Source: Kordiimonas gwangyangensis DSM 19435 = JCM 12864 (lineage in GTDB: Bacteria; Pseudomonadota; Alphaproteobacteria; Sphingomonadales; Kordiimonadaceae). Taken from it: 64,000 nucleotides of DNA. Location of the stretch: contig NZ_AQXF01000002.1 of assembly GCF_000375545.1 (NCBI RefSeq), positions 222,716 to 286,715 on the forward strand. Direction: 5' to 3'. The first letter of the stretch is position 1; every line of letters begins with the position of its first letter. A program made the translations under genes and the position numbers. The notes under the pieces were generated by a model. The model searched no databases and was not told the origin of the DNA. It saw only the letters and a list, made by a program, of their open reading frames with translations. Positions 22,915 through 32,750 of the stretch are shown here, in pieces.

Positions 22915-23558
22915 GCAAGTTTACACCGCTTTTCAAGGATGGATCTGATGCTGTGCTGAATATGCTCAATCGTGTTGTCGGCATCAATCACACAGCAGCG
23001 CTCTGGTTCTTCCGCCGCAATATCCAGGAATGCTTGTCGCAGCGTTTCATGGAAGGATTTGTCCATACGCTCAAACCGGTCTTCCATATCGGACTTTGCC
23101 CCCTCGCGCGACAAGGCTCTCGCTAGTCCTTTTTCAATGGATAGATCCAGTATGACTGTGAGGTCTGGGCGCATATTACCAAAGGCTATTTGCTGAATGT
23201 CTCTCACGCGCTGAATGCCAAGGCCCCCAGCCGCGCCCTGATAGGCGATGCTGGAATCGTAAAACCGATCACACAGGACCCATTTACCGGCGGCGAGCGC
23301 AGGTTTGATGGTGCGTTCGATATGATCGGCGCGTGCGGCTGCCAAAAGTAGTGCTTCGCTGATTGGTAGCCACTTATCAACATCACCCTTAAGAAGCAGT
23401 CCCCGAATGAGTTCCGCACTTGGAGAGCCGCCGGGCTCCCGCGTGAGCAAGACCTCTATACCATGGCTTTCTAGCCACGAAGCAAGAAGGCGGATCTGGG
23501 TGGATTTTCCAGCCCCTTCCCCGCCTTCAAAGGTGATAAACCTTGCAGCTTGCGTCAT
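22911..23558 (-). CDS. tmk: Thymidylate kinase
   Basis: The 215-residue kinase has FITFEGGEGAGKSTQIRLLA (P-loop), LTREPGGSPSAELIR (DRX-like substrate motif), VLCDRFYDSSIAYQGAAGGL and a lid with Arg residues (RALSREGAKSDMEDRFERMD). It converts dTMP to dTDP. Its start overlaps the dacC-like stop by four bases, so it is coupled to the cell-wall genes upstream. Confidence 0.95.
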   Translation of the reverse strand: MTQAARFITFEGGEGAGKSTQIRLLASWLESHGIEVLLTREPGGSPSAELIRGLLLKGDVDKWLPISEALLLAAARADHIERTIKPALAAGKWVLCDRFYDSSIAYQGAAGGLGIQRVRDIQQIAFGNMRPDLTVILDLSIEKGLARALSREGAKSDMEDRFERMDKSFHETLRQAFLDIAAEEPERCCVIDADNTIEHIQHSIRSILEKRCKLA

Positions 23559-24739
23559 TGTGGCTGTGGTTCCGGTGTTTTGGAGCCCGACGAGCCAAAG
23601 AGCAGATATTCAAATGCTGCACCAATGCGGCCAAGACCGCCAACTTCTGCAACGTCCTGACCTGCTAGGAGCGGTGCACGGAATGCACCACGGTCCGGCA
23701 TTTCGATCACGAGTTCGCCAATCTGGTCGCCCTTTTTGATCGGGGCCGGTGCCGGATTGCTGTACTCGATCTTTACCTCCATTTGTGCGCGCTGGCTGCG
23801 TGACATTGTAATCGCAACGTCCTGGCCGATAACCATGGGCACGGTGGCTTCCTGACCGAGCCAAACCTCGGCGTAATCAACCGTTTCACCGGCACGGAAC
23901 AGCGGGTAGTGATCGAAATTACGGTAGCCATATTGCATCAGGCGCGTGCTCTCGCGCATGCGCTCGTTTTGTGAGGTCAAGCCCGCCACAACAAGTACAA
24001 GTCGGCGTCCATCGCGCTCTGCGGAAGCAGCAAGACCATAGCCCGCCTCTTCAGTGTGGCCCGTTTTCAGACCATCTGCGCCCGGGAAGCGACCAAGCAG
24101 TGGGTTGCGGTTATATTTGTTACGCTCGAAATCCTTGTAGAGGTATTCGCGTTCACCAAAAATTGGATAGAGGTCCGGGAAGTCAGTCGCAAGGTGAAGC
24201 GAGAGTGTCGCAAGGTCCCGGGCAGTCATAACATGCCCCTCCTCAGGCCAGCCATTGGCATTTTCAAAATGGCTGCCGGTCATGCCAAGTTCTTTGGCCT
24301 TGGCATTCAGCCACTCAACAAACACATCGTGTGAACCAGCCATATGTTCAGCCAGCACCACGCATGCATCATTGCCGGAAAGCACGATAATACCGCGGAG
24401 AAGGTCTGCTACGGTTACCACGTCCCGCGCCCGCAGGAACATCGTGGAACCCCGGTTGTTCCAATCACGCCATGCCTGGTCCGAAACAACCACTTCATCC
24501 TCAAGGCGCATGGTGCCGTTTTTGATAGCCTCAAACGCGAGATAGACAGTCATCAACTTGCTCATGGATGCCGGCGGGAACGGCGCGTCAGGATCTTTTT
24601 CAAAAAGAACGCTGTTGGTCGAGGCGTCGAGCAGGATTGCATGTTCCGCCGGCGTAGACATCTGACTCGCGACAGGCGACGTCAGTGCGAATACGCTCAG
24701 GAGAAGTGTTGTCAGTGTCGCTTTCAGCTTGAACTGCAT
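23555..24739 (-). CDS. dacC: D-alanyl-D-alanine carboxypeptidase (PBP5/6-like)
   Basis: The 394-residue protein has a signal peptide (to about SPVASQ), then the serine acyl-enzyme motif SMSKLMTVY (SxxK), SGNDACV (SxN) and DGLKTGHTEEAGY (KTG). The C-terminal PBP5_C-like domain precedes a Pro-rich end. It trims the terminal D-Ala from peptidoglycan stem peptides in the periplasm. It lies just downstream of the rlpA-like gene and begins the overlapped tmk-holB-metG-tatD series. Confidence 0.9.
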   Translation of the reverse strand: MQFKLKATLTTLLLSVFALTSPVASQMSTPAEHAILLDASTNSVLFEKDPDAPFPPASMSKLMTVYLAFEAIKNGTMRLEDEVVVSDQAWRDWNNRGSTMFLRARDVVTVADLLRGIIVLSGNDACVVLAEHMAGSHDVFVEWLNAKAKELGMTGSHFENANGWPEEGHVMTARDLATLSLHLATDFPDLYPIFGEREYLYKDFERNKYNRNPLLGRFPGADGLKTGHTEEAGYGLAASAERDGRRLVLVVAGLTSQNERMRESTRLMQYGYRNFDHYPLFRAGETVDYAEVWLGQEATVPMVIGQDVAITMSRSQRAQMEVKIEYSNPAPAPIKKGDQIGELVIEMPDRGAFRAPLLAGQDVAEVGGLGRIGAAFEYLLFGSSGSKTPEPQPQ

Positions 24740-24762
24740 GGTATTCCCTTGGTTTTACTGGG

Positions 24763-25557
24763 TTATCTTCCGGTTTCTGTAAAAATGCGGGCTTCATAGA
24801 ACCCGTCGGCCATGACGCGGTCAAGCTTCTCCTGCGCGAGCAATTTCTCAGCAAAGGGGCCAATCCGTACGCGCCAGAGGCTTTGTCCGTTGGTCACCGC
24901 CCGGTCAAGCTTGGCTTCATGCCCGCGTGCCTCAAGGCGTTTAATCTGAACTTCAGCGTTTTCTCGCTGGCTGTAGGCGCCAACCTGTACAAAGTGCCCG
25001 CCGTCAGTGGTGCTTGAAGGAGTGTCCGCATAAGTTGGCTCGCCCCCCTCTTTCCGTTTGGCGATTTTACCATTTTCATCGAGCGCCTGCACCCGCACCT
25101 TGGTGACACCTTGCTGGTCAAAGCCAAGTAGCTGCGCTGCCCGGCGCGAGACATCAATGATACGGCTTTTAACAAAGGGCCCCCTGTCATTGACACGGAG
25201 TACAATGGACCGTCCATTTTCAAGATTTGTGACTTTGACAAACGTCGGCAGCGGCAAGGTTTTATGCGCTGCGGTCATTGCGTTCATATTATACTGTTCG
25301 CCGTTTGCCGTACGCTTGCCGTGAAAGTCCGGACCATACCAGGAGGCATAGCCCGTCTCGTCATAGTATGGGTCTTCCTTGGGATGATACCAGACGCCCG
25401 CCACTTTGTAGGGGTTACCTACTTTGCGCTTTACGCCCTGGTCACCGACAGGCAGTTCGCCGTCTTGCGGCATACGGCCCTTTGGCCCTACTTCGCGTGA
25501 ACCTGAGGAACACGCCGCGAGTGCAAAGACCAAGCAAACAAGAAGTATCCGCATCAC
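24763..25557 (-). CDS. RlpA-family septal lytic transglycosylase with SPOR domain
   Basis: The 264-residue lipoprotein candidate has a signal peptide ending at the lipobox FALAACSS. The double-psi barrel domain shows ETGYASWYGPDFHGKRTANGE, MTAAHKTLPLP, VTNLENGRSIVLRVNDRGPF and RIIDVSRRAAQLLGF, typical of RlpA. The C-terminal part (HFVQVGAYSQRENAEVQIKRL, WRVRIGPF) is a SPOR domain that binds denuded septal glycan. It acts at division in the outer membrane. Confidence 0.9.
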   Translation of the reverse strand: MMRILLVCLVFALAACSSGSREVGPKGRMPQDGELPVGDQGVKRKVGNPYKVAGVWYHPKEDPYYDETGYASWYGPDFHGKRTANGEQYNMNAMTAAHKTLPLPTFVKVTNLENGRSIVLRVNDRGPFVKSRIIDVSRRAAQLLGFDQQGVTKVRVQALDENGKIAKRKEGGEPTYADTPSSTTDGGHFVQVGAYSQRENAEVQIKRLEARGHEAKLDRAVTNGQSLWRVRIGPFAEKLLAQEKLDRVMADGFYEARIFTETGR

Positions 25558-25563
25558 TATGCC

Positions 25564-26697
25564 CTACTTGCTGATTGCGTCGGACAGGAGGCCGACAGCG
25601 AGTGCGTATTTGAACGACGGGTTATAGCGCATAACCGAACAGAAGTTACTGTATACAAGATAGCCTTCATCGTCTCCCTCGTCCGCAACAACAAGTGCGG
25701 CAGGGATCGACCGTTCTGGCAGGTCTTTGCCGGTGATGCGGCGAACGCCAAGCTCTTGCCATTCCTGCAGGTCGCGCCAAACGCCCAGGGTTTTATAGGC
25801 CTGACACCATTTCGCTGGCGTCAATCCATCGGCTTGCGCACCCTGAAGTGTTTTTTCGCCGCCTTTCGGCAACTTGACCTTGCGGCCCCATGTCTTGCCC
25901 TCGTCCCAGCCGTAGGATTTCAGGTAATGCGCGATCGAGGCAAAAACATCGATTTTGCTTTCCCAGATGTCCCGCATGCCGTCACCGTCATGATCAACAG
26001 CATATTGAAGGTACGCTTCGGGCATGAACTGTGGCTGTCCCATGGCGCCGGCCCAGGAACCCTTCATCAGGTCATAGGAAGCATAACCTTTGTCGAGAAT
26101 TTCGAGCGCGGCAAAAAGCTCTCTGCGGAACCGCGCAGCGCGACGTTTATCGTAGGCCAGCGTAGCAACAGCATCGAACACCGAGTAGCTGAGCGGGACG
26201 GTACCGTAGTTGGTCTCAATACCCCATATGGCCGCAATGAAGCGCGGCTGAACACCATATTTTTGCGCGGCGGACTGAAGGGCCTCGGAATGTTCGGCCA
26301 TCATTACGGCACCCTTGTCCTTGCGCCACTGGCTGACACGAGCGTTGAGATAAGCCGCATAGGGCTGCTTGATCTCCGGTTGGTTACGGTCGTTCGTAAT
26401 CACGCGCTTGATCGGGGTGATATGCGGGAGAACCTGCTGAAGCGTCTCGGCACGGATGCCACGCTCAAGCGCCTCTTTTTCGACACCGTCTAGCCATTCC
26501 TTAAAAGCCGCGGCCTCTGCGGCTTCAGCCTGCGCGGCGGCGGTGTCTTCACCACTTGGGGCGGCTTGCTCCGATATATTCTGTTCGCTTGTTGCTGGTG
26601 CCGGCTGATTCTCCTGATAAGCAACGGAAAATCCCGAAAGCCCGCCTGACAAGCCAAGCATTAACAAAATATGGCAAAACCCACGCCCGATCTGCAT
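25564..26697 (-). CDS. Lytic murein transglycosylase, MltB family
   Basis: ATG 26697 is chosen since MQIGRGFCHILLMLGLSGG begins a signal peptide. The mature protein (of 377 residues) has an Ala/Glu-rich linker, then the MltB-type domain with RFIAAIWGIETNYG (catalytic Glu in IWGIETNYG), YDLMKGSWAGAMGQPQFMP and DIWESKIDVFASIAHYLKSYGW. It cleaves glycan strands to 1,6-anhydro ends. It is separated from the rlpA-like gene by six bases. Confidence 0.9.
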   Translation of the reverse strand: MQIGRGFCHILLMLGLSGGLSGFSVAYQENQPAPATSEQNISEQAAPSGEDTAAAQAEAAEAAAFKEWLDGVEKEALERGIRAETLQQVLPHITPIKRVITNDRNQPEIKQPYAAYLNARVSQWRKDKGAVMMAEHSEALQSAAQKYGVQPRFIAAIWGIETNYGTVPLSYSVFDAVATLAYDKRRAARFRRELFAALEILDKGYASYDLMKGSWAGAMGQPQFMPEAYLQYAVDHDGDGMRDIWESKIDVFASIAHYLKSYGWDEGKTWGRKVKLPKGGEKTLQGAQADGLTPAKWCQAYKTLGVWRDLQEWQELGVRRITGKDLPERSIPAALVVADEGDDEGYLVYSNFCSVMRYNPSFKYALAVGLLSDAISK

Positions 26698-26830
26698 GTG
26701 GTGTGAACTCCTCTCCCAGGGAACAAAATACGGACCTACTTTAGGCCGTACCACACTTGAAAAACAAGGCTAGAAAGGAGGCAATTTGAGGGCGTAACCG
26801 AAAGAGATGTATGCTTGTGCGGAAATTGAA

Positions 26831-26860
26831 AAAGGCCGGTGCACAATGGCACCGGCCTTT
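26831..26860. terminator. Bidirectional terminator after tRNA-Lys
   Basis: AAAGGCCGGTGC and GCACCGGCCTTT form a perfect 12-bp stem with loop acaatg; T-runs flank both sides. It directly follows the tRNA on the minus strand. Confidence 0.85.
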
Positions 26861-26866
26861 TTAAAA

Positions 26867-26942
26867 TGGTGAGCCCGACAGGGTTCGAACCTGTGACCTA
26901 CTGATTAAAAGTCAGTTGCTCTACCAGCTGAGCTACGGGCCC
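26867..26942 (-). tRNA. tRNA-Lys (anticodon TTT)
   Basis: The minus strand folds as a complete cloverleaf: acceptor GGGCCCG with CGGGCTC, D-arm GCTCAGCTGGTAGAGC, anticodon stem ACTGA/TCAGT with loop CTTTTAA (anticodon TTT), T-arm CAGGTTCGAACCTG. CCA is encoded at the 3' end. Confidence 0.96.
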
Positions 26943-27107
26943 ACTTTTCAGTGGATTTCCGGGGTCTTCCCCGGGAACGCGGCGGACCATAGGGCCATCA
27001 TTCCGGACCGTCAAGCAAAAGTGTCAAAGAAAATGAATTTTTTCTGACGGCCATCTTTCGCTATGCTGAAAACATGATTTTCAGCGAGGAATAATAGGCC
27101 CTTACCG

Positions 27108-28577
27108 ATGAACAAAATAATAACAAAGCTGCTGGCTGTCACCCTTTTCACGCTCCCTTCGGCGGGCGCCGTGAGAAGCAATGACGCGGTTGCCCCAACT
27201 GCTGATGAAAAAGAATGCAGCGAGCTTATTTATAATGATTTGAATGCGGTTACGCGCTGTGTGTGGTCCGAAAATCGGATCAAGCTGATTTTGATTCCCG
27301 GTCCCGAGGGGACAAAAAAAATTCCGCCGCTACTTTATCTGCTCGGTGGGCCCGGTGGGCGCGCCGAAATTCATATTCCCCACATGGGATTGCTGGCAAA
27401 TACGTTCGGGCGTGCGGTTTTGTTGCCGGACACTGCGGATAGTTTCCCATCGCTTGATTGCCGCCGGACTGACCTTGATGATGCGCAGTGGGGCGTCGCT
27501 CGCGCGCCCGGAGATGCAACATTCTATACGCGGCCCTTGCAGGAGGCGCGGCTTGAAGCCTGTCTCGCTCAAGTCTTTGTCGGGGAAGCGGTAAAGACTG
27601 CGGTTTCTACCGAGGCGCAAGCAGCGAGGTTGAAGGAGCTCAGGGAAGCGCTTGGTATTTCAAAATGGGCTGTTATGGCCGAATCATACGGCGCTAGAGT
27701 TGCGCTTTCTCTCAGCGAGAAGGACCGCCATGCCATCGAAAAACTGATCCTTGATTCGCCTGAAACACCCTGGGTTCTGAAGTTCTGGCACACCGGCAAA
27801 AACTTTCACGAGGCATTGACACGTTTGAGCGAGCTTTGCCGTGATGAGTACCTGTGCCCTGCTCTGCGTATCCATATGGAAAGCAAACTGCCGGAACAGA
27901 TTGCACTGTTCCAGCGTGACGGTGTTGAACCCCTCGCGCTGCGAGACCTTTATAGCCGTGAAGTGGTCGCATATGCGCGCCCAACGCAGGAGCAGTTGCT
28001 GATTACCACATTCATGGCCATGCGTTCGCCGGACCGTATGGAGCTGCTGCCGTATATTGCGGCGTCCAACAATGATGAAACTCTCAAGAAACGTTTTGGG
28101 TTGCTGCTGAGCCAGCTTCTTAGGCCCGGGGGAAGCTTGAACGTAGGTTTCCACCACGCAGTAAGGTGTTCGGAACTGCCGCTTGAAGCGTGGTATGCTG
28201 CTCTGGAAGCGGACAGCGCCAGCTACCCCGCGCTTTCGCCATTTGTCGATTATCTGGAATGGCGCCAAAGGTATGTTTGTGATGCGCTGGGGCTCAGTGC
28301 TCCCGATGTATTGCCAGTGCCGGCCATGCCGCACGAGGTGCCCACGCTCGTCCTCTCCGGTGGTCTGGACCCGGTAACACCTTATGATGTGGTTGCAGCG
28401 GCGTTTCCCGGCATGCGCCATCAGACATATGAGCCGCTTGGGCACATCGTGCACAGTCAGCGGAATTGCGTGCTGCAAGATGTGGCGCATTTTATTGCAG
28501 ATGGCGTGCTGCCGGAAACATCCTGCAGCAAAAAGGAACTGGAGCTCAAGTTCTACACGCCTGTGATGCGGCGGTAG
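27108..28577 (+). CDS. Secreted alpha/beta hydrolase, S33 tripeptidyl aminopeptidase-like
   Basis: The 489-residue protein has a signal peptide (to about PSAGA). The fold shows LLGGPGGRAE (oxyanion region), WAVMAESYGARVALSL around the nucleophile Ser, LSGGLDPVTPYDVV (acid) and LGHIVHSQ (His). The nucleophile elbow is AESYG rather than the usual GxSxG, which is tolerated in this family. It resembles TAP-like peptidases that remove N-terminal peptides or prolines outside the cytoplasm. It is monocistronic between tRNA-Lys and the tgt gene. Confidence 0.8.
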   Translation: MNKIITKLLAVTLFTLPSAGAVRSNDAVAPTADEKECSELIYNDLNAVTRCVWSENRIKLILIPGPEGTKKIPPLLYLLGGPGGRAEIHIPHMGLLANTFGRAVLLPDTADSFPSLDCRRTDLDDAQWGVARAPGDATFYTRPLQEARLEACLAQVFVGEAVKTAVSTEAQAARLKELREALGISKWAVMAESYGARVALSLSEKDRHAIEKLILDSPETPWVLKFWHTGKNFHEALTRLSELCRDEYLCPALRIHMESKLPEQIALFQRDGVEPLALRDLYSREVVAYARPTQEQLLITTFMAMRSPDRMELLPYIAASNNDETLKKRFGLLLSQLLRPGGSLNVGFHHAVRCSELPLEAWYAALEADSASYPALSPFVDYLEWRQRYVCDALGLSAPDVLPVPAMPHEVPTLVLSGGLDPVTPYDVVAAAFPGMRHQTYEPLGHIVHSQRNCVLQDVAHFIADGVLPETSCSKKELELKFYTPVMRR

Positions 28578-28582
28578 GCCTC

Positions 28583-29725
28583 CTAAATGGGGTCTATGTC
28601 GCCGCTCACATAATCCGTGCGGAACTTGTTGGCATATTCCGTGAGCTTGCCCTCAGCGATGGCGGCGCGCAGGTTTGCCATTAGATCCTGATAGAATTGC
28701 AGGTTATGCCACGTCAGCAGCATGGCGCCCAGGATCTCGCCAGCCCGGATAAGGTGGTGTACATAGGCGCGGCTGTAGTTTTTGCAGGCGGCACAAGCGC
28801 AGCCTTCCACGATGGGGCGTGGGTCGTCCTTGTGCCGCGCATTTTTCATATTGATGGCACCGCCCCAGGTGAAGCCCTGCCCCGTGCGACCAGACCGTGT
28901 TGGCATCACGCAGTCAAACATATCGATACCGCGTTCAACGGCACCAACAATGTCATCAGGTTTGCCGACACCCATCAGGTAGCGCGGTGTTTCTTTCGGC
29001 ATGCGCGGCATGGTGAAGTCGAGGACCTTGAACATGGTCTCCTGCCCCTCACCTACGGCGAGGCCACCTACCGCATAACCGTCAAAGCCTACTTCTTGAA
29101 GGGCATCAATGGAGCGGAAACGAAGGTCGTCATACACGCTGCCCTGAACGATACCAAAGAGGGCTGACCGCGCCGCGTGGTCTGCGCCGCTATCAAAGCC
29201 ATCCCGGGAGCGTTTCGCCCAGCGCATGGAAAGCTCCATGGACTTTTTGGCTTCATCGTATGTCGCAGGGAACGGCGTACACTCGTCAAAGCACATCACG
29301 ATATCGGAGCCAAGCAGGCGTTGGATTTCCATTGAGCGTTCAGGCGACAGCAGAATCTTGCGGCCATCCAGATGCGACTGAAAGGTGACACCCTCTTCGC
29401 TCATCTTACGGAGCTGAGTCAGCGACATTACCTGAAAGCCACCGGAATCGGTCAGGATCGGCCGGTCCCAGTTCATGAATTTATGCAGCCCGCCCAGATG
29501 GTCCACGCGTTCGGCTGTCGGCCGCAGCATCAGGTGGTAGGTATTGCCAAGGAGGATATCTGCGCCCGTGGAACGCACGTTCTCGGGGAGCATCGCTTTC
29601 ACTGTGCCCGCTGTGCCCACAGGCATGAAGGCTGGCGTGCGGATTTCACCCCGTTTCATCTGAATGACGCCGGTGCGGGCTGCGCCGTCCGTCGCATGAA
29701 TATCAAACTGGAAACGCGGTTTCAT
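28583..29725 (-). CDS. tgt: Queuine/preQ1 tRNA-ribosyltransferase
   Basis: The 380-residue TIM-barrel enzyme has [13 protein letters not shown] with the catalytic Asp region, [41 protein letters not shown] (nucleophile Asp) and the zinc site [22 protein letters not shown]. It swaps G34 for preQ1 in tRNAs with GUN anticodons. It follows queA by three bases, the common queuosine pair. Length fits the bacterial enzyme. Confidence 0.95.
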   Translation of the reverse strand: MKPRFQFDIHATDGAARTGVIQMKRGEIRTPAFMPVGTAGTVKAMLPENVRSTGADILLGNTYHLMLRPTAERVDHLGGLHKFMNWDRPILTDSGGFQVMSLTQLRKMSEEGVTFQSHLDGRKILLSPERSMEIQRLLGSDIVMCFDECTPFPATYDEAKKSMELSMRWAKRSRDGFDSGADHAARSALFGIVQGSVYDDLRFRSIDALQEVGFDGYAVGGLAVGEGQETMFKVLDFTMPRMPKETPRYLMGVGKPDDIVGAVERGIDMFDCVMPTRSGRTGQGFTWGGAINMKNARHKDDPRPIVEGCACAACKNYSRAYVHHLIRAGEILGAMLLTWHNLQFYQDLMANLRAAIAEGKLTEYANKFRTDYVSGDIDPI

Positions 29726-29728
29726 GGA

Positions 29729-30766
29729 TTATCCTTTAGCCGGGAACAGAAGGCTGCTGTCGCCATAGGAATAGAAGCGATAGCCGTCCTTGATTGCGGT
29801 ATCATACGCGTTTTGCATGGTCTCAAGGCCCGAAAAAGCCGAAACGAGCATGAACAGCGTTGAACACGGAAGGTGGAAGTTGGTCATCAGCACGTCAACC
29901 GCTTTGAAGCGGTAGCCGGGCGTGATGAAGATGTCTGTGTCTGCTGAGAACGGATGAATGATGCCGTCGTCATCTGCAGCGCTCTCAAGCAGGCGCAGTG
30001 ACGTCGTGCCTACGGCGACAATACGCCCGCCGTTTGCGCGGGCCTCGTTCAGCGTATGCGCAACTTCTGGCGTGATCTCGCCCCACTCGCTGTGCATTTT
30101 GTGGTCGTCGGTATTTTCAACCTTTACCGGCAGGAATGTTCCCGCACCTACATGGAGCGTTACACCAAGCCGGCGAATGCCTTTGTCATCAAGTGATTTA
30201 AGTAGCCGATCTGTGAAGTGGAGGCCTGCGGTCGGTGCCGCAACCGCGCCATCGTTGCGCGCGAAAACGGTTTGATAATCGCTTTTGTCCTGCTCATCCA
30301 CAGCACGTTGGCTGGCGATATAAGGTGGCAAGGGCATAACGCCGTGGCTTTCAAGCGCTTTGGTCATCGAGGATTGCTCGACCTCAAAACGGATCGTACG
30401 CTCCCCCTCGTCCCCAACCGCAATGACTTCGGCCTGCAGACCATCAAAATCCAGCAGGTCACCAAGCCGGCATTTGCGTGCGGGACGCGCGAACGCGCGC
30501 CAGACTGTATCGCTCTCTCGCTTGTGCAGGGTCAGTTCAACCTTGGCTTCGCCGCGTTTGCCTGTAAGGCGCCCCGGGATAACCCGCGTGTCGTTGAATA
30601 CAAGCACATCATTGGGCCCCAGGAATGAAGCGAGGTCTATGACGCCAGCGTGCTCAGGTGCCTGACCAGGGCGCACGACAAGCATGCGTGCAGCGTCCCT
30701 CGGGCTTGCGGGCCTAAGGGCGATGTTTTCCTTCGGAAGGTCGAAATCAAAAAGCTCTACGTTCAT
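29729..30766 (-). CDS. queA: tRNA preQ1(34) S-adenosylmethionine ribosyltransferase-isomerase
   Basis: The 345-residue protein has [84 protein letters not shown] and [17 protein letters not shown], the complete set of QueA signatures. It transfers the ribose of SAM onto preQ1 in tRNA to give epoxyqueuosine, the step after Tgt. Its own short terminator-like hairpin (30807-30828) separates it from the cyclophilin gene. Confidence 0.95.
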   Translation of the reverse strand: MNVELFDFDLPKENIALRPASPRDAARMLVVRPGQAPEHAGVIDLASFLGPNDVLVFNDTRVIPGRLTGKRGEAKVELTLHKRESDTVWRAFARPARKCRLGDLLDFDGLQAEVIAVGDEGERTIRFEVEQSSMTKALESHGVMPLPPYIASQRAVDEQDKSDYQTVFARNDGAVAAPTAGLHFTDRLLKSLDDKGIRRLGVTLHVGAGTFLPVKVENTDDHKMHSEWGEITPEVAHTLNEARANGGRIVAVGTTSLRLLESAADDDGIIHPFSADTDIFITPGYRFKAVDVLMTNFHLPCSTLFMLVSAFSGLETMQNAYDTAIKDGYRFYSYGDSSLLFPAKG

Positions 30767-30806
30767 GAGGCGGGCTTTTACTCAAATCGGGGGCGCTTCA
30801 CAAGAA

Positions 30807-30828
30807 AAAGGCACCCGAAGGTGCCTTT
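30807..30828. terminator. Intrinsic terminator of the cyclophilin gene
   Basis: AAAGGCACC and GGTGCCTTT form a 9-bp stem with tetraloop cgaa (ttcg in minus-strand RNA), followed on the minus strand by a T-run. It terminates transcription coming from the peptidylprolyl isomerase gene. Confidence 0.8.
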
Positions 30829-30851
30829 GAACCGTTTATAGGCTGCGCGCT

Positions 30852-31385
30852 CTATTCTTTGACGTCTGCCGCGACCTGCATTTTGACGATCTTGCTCGGC
30901 TCAGCCGGCGGTTCGCCAACCGCGATGGTATCGACAAATTCCATGCCGCTGACCACACGGCCCCAGACGGTATAATCGCCGTCGAGGAATGCGGAGCGGT
31001 TGAAACAGATGAAGAATTGGCTGTCGGCACTGTTCGGGTCCGTTGCCCGCGCCATGGAAACAGTTCCACGCATGTGCGGCAGGTTATTAAACTCGGCTTC
31101 CAGGTTTTTGCCAGACCCACCAAGGCCCGTGCCGGTCGGATCGCCAGTTTGCGCCATAAAGCCGGATACCACACGGTGGAAAATCACACCGTCGTAAAAA
31201 CCTTCGCGCACCAGTTCCTTGATACGGGCCACATGGTTCGGTGCCACGTCAGGACGCATGGCAATAACGACCCGCCCTGCCTCGAGATCAAGATACAGAG
31301 TGTTTTCCTTATCCAGCTCAAAGGCTGCCGTGTTTTCGCTCATAAGACCCACCATTGTCAGAAGTACTATAAAAAAACGCTTCAT
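30852..31385 (-). CDS. Peptidylprolyl isomerase, cyclophilin type, secreted
   Basis: The 177-residue protein has a signal peptide (MKRFFIVLLTMVGLMSENTAA) and a short cyclophilin domain: FYDGVIFHRVVSGFMAQTGDPTGTGLGGSG, ARATDPNSADSQFFICF, LDGDYTVWGRVVSGMEFVDTIAVGEPP. Catalytic Arg/Phe/Gln positions (FHRV, FMAQTGD, SQFFI) are kept. It speeds proline isomerisation in periplasmic proteins. It lies 11 bases after coaD. Confidence 0.9.
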   Translation of the reverse strand: MKRFFIVLLTMVGLMSENTAAFELDKENTLYLDLEAGRVVIAMRPDVAPNHVARIKELVREGFYDGVIFHRVVSGFMAQTGDPTGTGLGGSGKNLEAEFNNLPHMRGTVSMARATDPNSADSQFFICFNRSAFLDGDYTVWGRVVSGMEFVDTIAVGEPPAEPSKIVKMQVAADVKE

Positions 31386-31396
31386 TGTTACGATGC

Positions 31397-31918
31397 CTAT
31401 TCAGGACGTTGTTTACGCTCGGCTACACGTTTCACCACCGCCTGCGCCACTTCTGGTGGTACGAAGCTGGTGATTTTACCGTCATAGCGGGCGACCTCTT
31501 TGACGAGACGCGATGCGATGGTCTGATACTTGGGGTCAGCCATCAGAAACACTGTCTCGATCTCCGGGTTGATTTGATAGTTCATGCCGGTCATCTGGAA
31601 TTCATATTCAAAGTCGGCAACGGCGCGCAGGCCACGGATGATGATATCTGCGCCAACGCGGGCAGCAAAATGCATCAAAAGCTCGTCAAACTGAACAACC
31701 TCAAAATCGACGCCCAGGCTTTCAGCCAGAGGCCGAGCTTCCCGGTCAACCATCGCCACGCGCTCATCAAGCGAGAACAGCGGGTCTTTGCTCGGGTTTG
31801 TGGCGACGCCAATGACAAGCCGGTCAACGAGGCGCAACCCTCGCTTTATAATATCCAGATGCCCATTGGTGATTGGATCAAATGTGCCGGGATAAAGACC
31901 AACGCGCTTTCTACCCAC
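31397..31918 (-). CDS. coaD: Pantetheine-phosphate adenylyltransferase
   Basis: The GTG start at 31918 is preferred: GGGGAGGT lies just upstream and the protein then begins VGRKRVGLYPGTFDPITNGHLDII as expected, with 173 residues; the longer frame to 32011 adds an unlikely leader. RVGLYPGTFDPITNGHLD is the nucleotidyltransferase TxGH site and LMADPKYQTIASRLVKEVARY the ISSTxVR-like site, here IASRLVKE. It makes dephospho-CoA, the penultimate CoA step. Confidence 0.93.
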   Translation of the reverse strand: MGRKRVGLYPGTFDPITNGHLDIIKRGLRLVDRLVIGVATNPSKDPLFSLDERVAMVDREARPLAESLGVDFEVVQFDELLMHFAARVGADIIIRGLRAVADFEYEFQMTGMNYQINPEIETVFLMADPKYQTIASRLVKEVARYDGKITSFVPPEVAQAVVKRVAERKQRPE

Positions 31919-32051
31919 GATACCTCCCCTAAACCCCCTCCATGCGTGACGGAAAGAGTTTGCTTGTGTAAAACTTTGCTGCAACATCCCCGAATATACA
32001 TCAAAAGACAAGACCGAAGTGCCGCAAGGCTTTTAGCACGCGAGGAAATTC

Positions 32052-32687
32052 ATGCTTTTACCGGTTGATCCCGTTTTATATGCCTTCTTCATCGGCGCTA
32101 TATTCATTCTGGTGCTTACGCCTGGCCCTGTTGTCAGCCTCGTTATTGCTGAAACCCTCAATGAGAGCGCAAGGCACGGCTTTGCTGTGGTGTTGGGTGC
32201 GGCTTCTGTGGCTGTTGTTTACCTAGCAATTTATACCGCCGGCTTTGGTGCGGTGATTGGCTTTTTCTCAGACGATATTCTGCTCGCGATCCGTTATGCA
32301 GGGGCGGCGTACCTGATATATCTCGCAGCAAAATCTTTCATGAAGTCCCGTGATGCGACGGGCGCTGACAGCCAGCCAATCGCTCGCACGCCGATGAAGG
32401 CATTCAGGGCGTCCATTCTGGTGGCGGCAACCAATCCGAAGGCCATCCTGTTTTTTGCAGCGTTTTTCCCGCAGTTTATCTCGCCCGAGATGGACACTAT
32501 GCCGCAGTTGATTATGCTCGCCGTGACGTTTGCAATCGTCGCGCCGCTTCTGGACTGCTGCTGGGTATTGGCAGCGAGCGCTGCCAAGCGCCTTTTGCAG
32601 AAAAAGGGCACCATGCAGCTTATCAACCGGATATCAGGCACCATTCTGGCGCTCGGCGCTGTTGGACTGATCCTGCTCAACACATAA
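32052..32687 (+). CDS. LysE/RhtB-family amino-acid exporter
   Basis: The 211-residue membrane protein has six predicted TM segments and the family start FILVLTPGPVVSLVIAETLNESARHGFAVVLGAA, with AYLIYLAAKSF and FRASILVAATNPKAILFFAAFFPQF. LysE/RhtB proteins export amino acids such as lysine, homoserine or threonine. Substrate cannot be told. It is a single gene convergent with gyrA. Confidence 0.88.
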   Translation: MLLPVDPVLYAFFIGAIFILVLTPGPVVSLVIAETLNESARHGFAVVLGAASVAVVYLAIYTAGFGAVIGFFSDDILLAIRYAGAAYLIYLAAKSFMKSRDATGADSQPIARTPMKAFRASILVAATNPKAILFFAAFFPQFISPEMDTMPQLIMLAVTFAIVAPLLDCCWVLAASAAKRLLQKKGTMQLINRISGTILALGAVGLILLNT

Positions 32688-32690
32688 AGG

Positions 32691-32724
32691 AATGGCCCGC
32701 CGGGTTTGCACCGGACGGGCCATT
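32691..32724. terminator. Shared terminator between lysE-type gene and gyrA
   Basis: AATGGCCCG (32691-32699) pairs with CGGGCCATT (32716-32724), with extra G/C pairing inside. It sits between two convergent genes and probably serves both. Confidence 0.7.
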
Positions 32725-32750
32725 ATTTCGTTCGCGCCTAAAGCTAACGC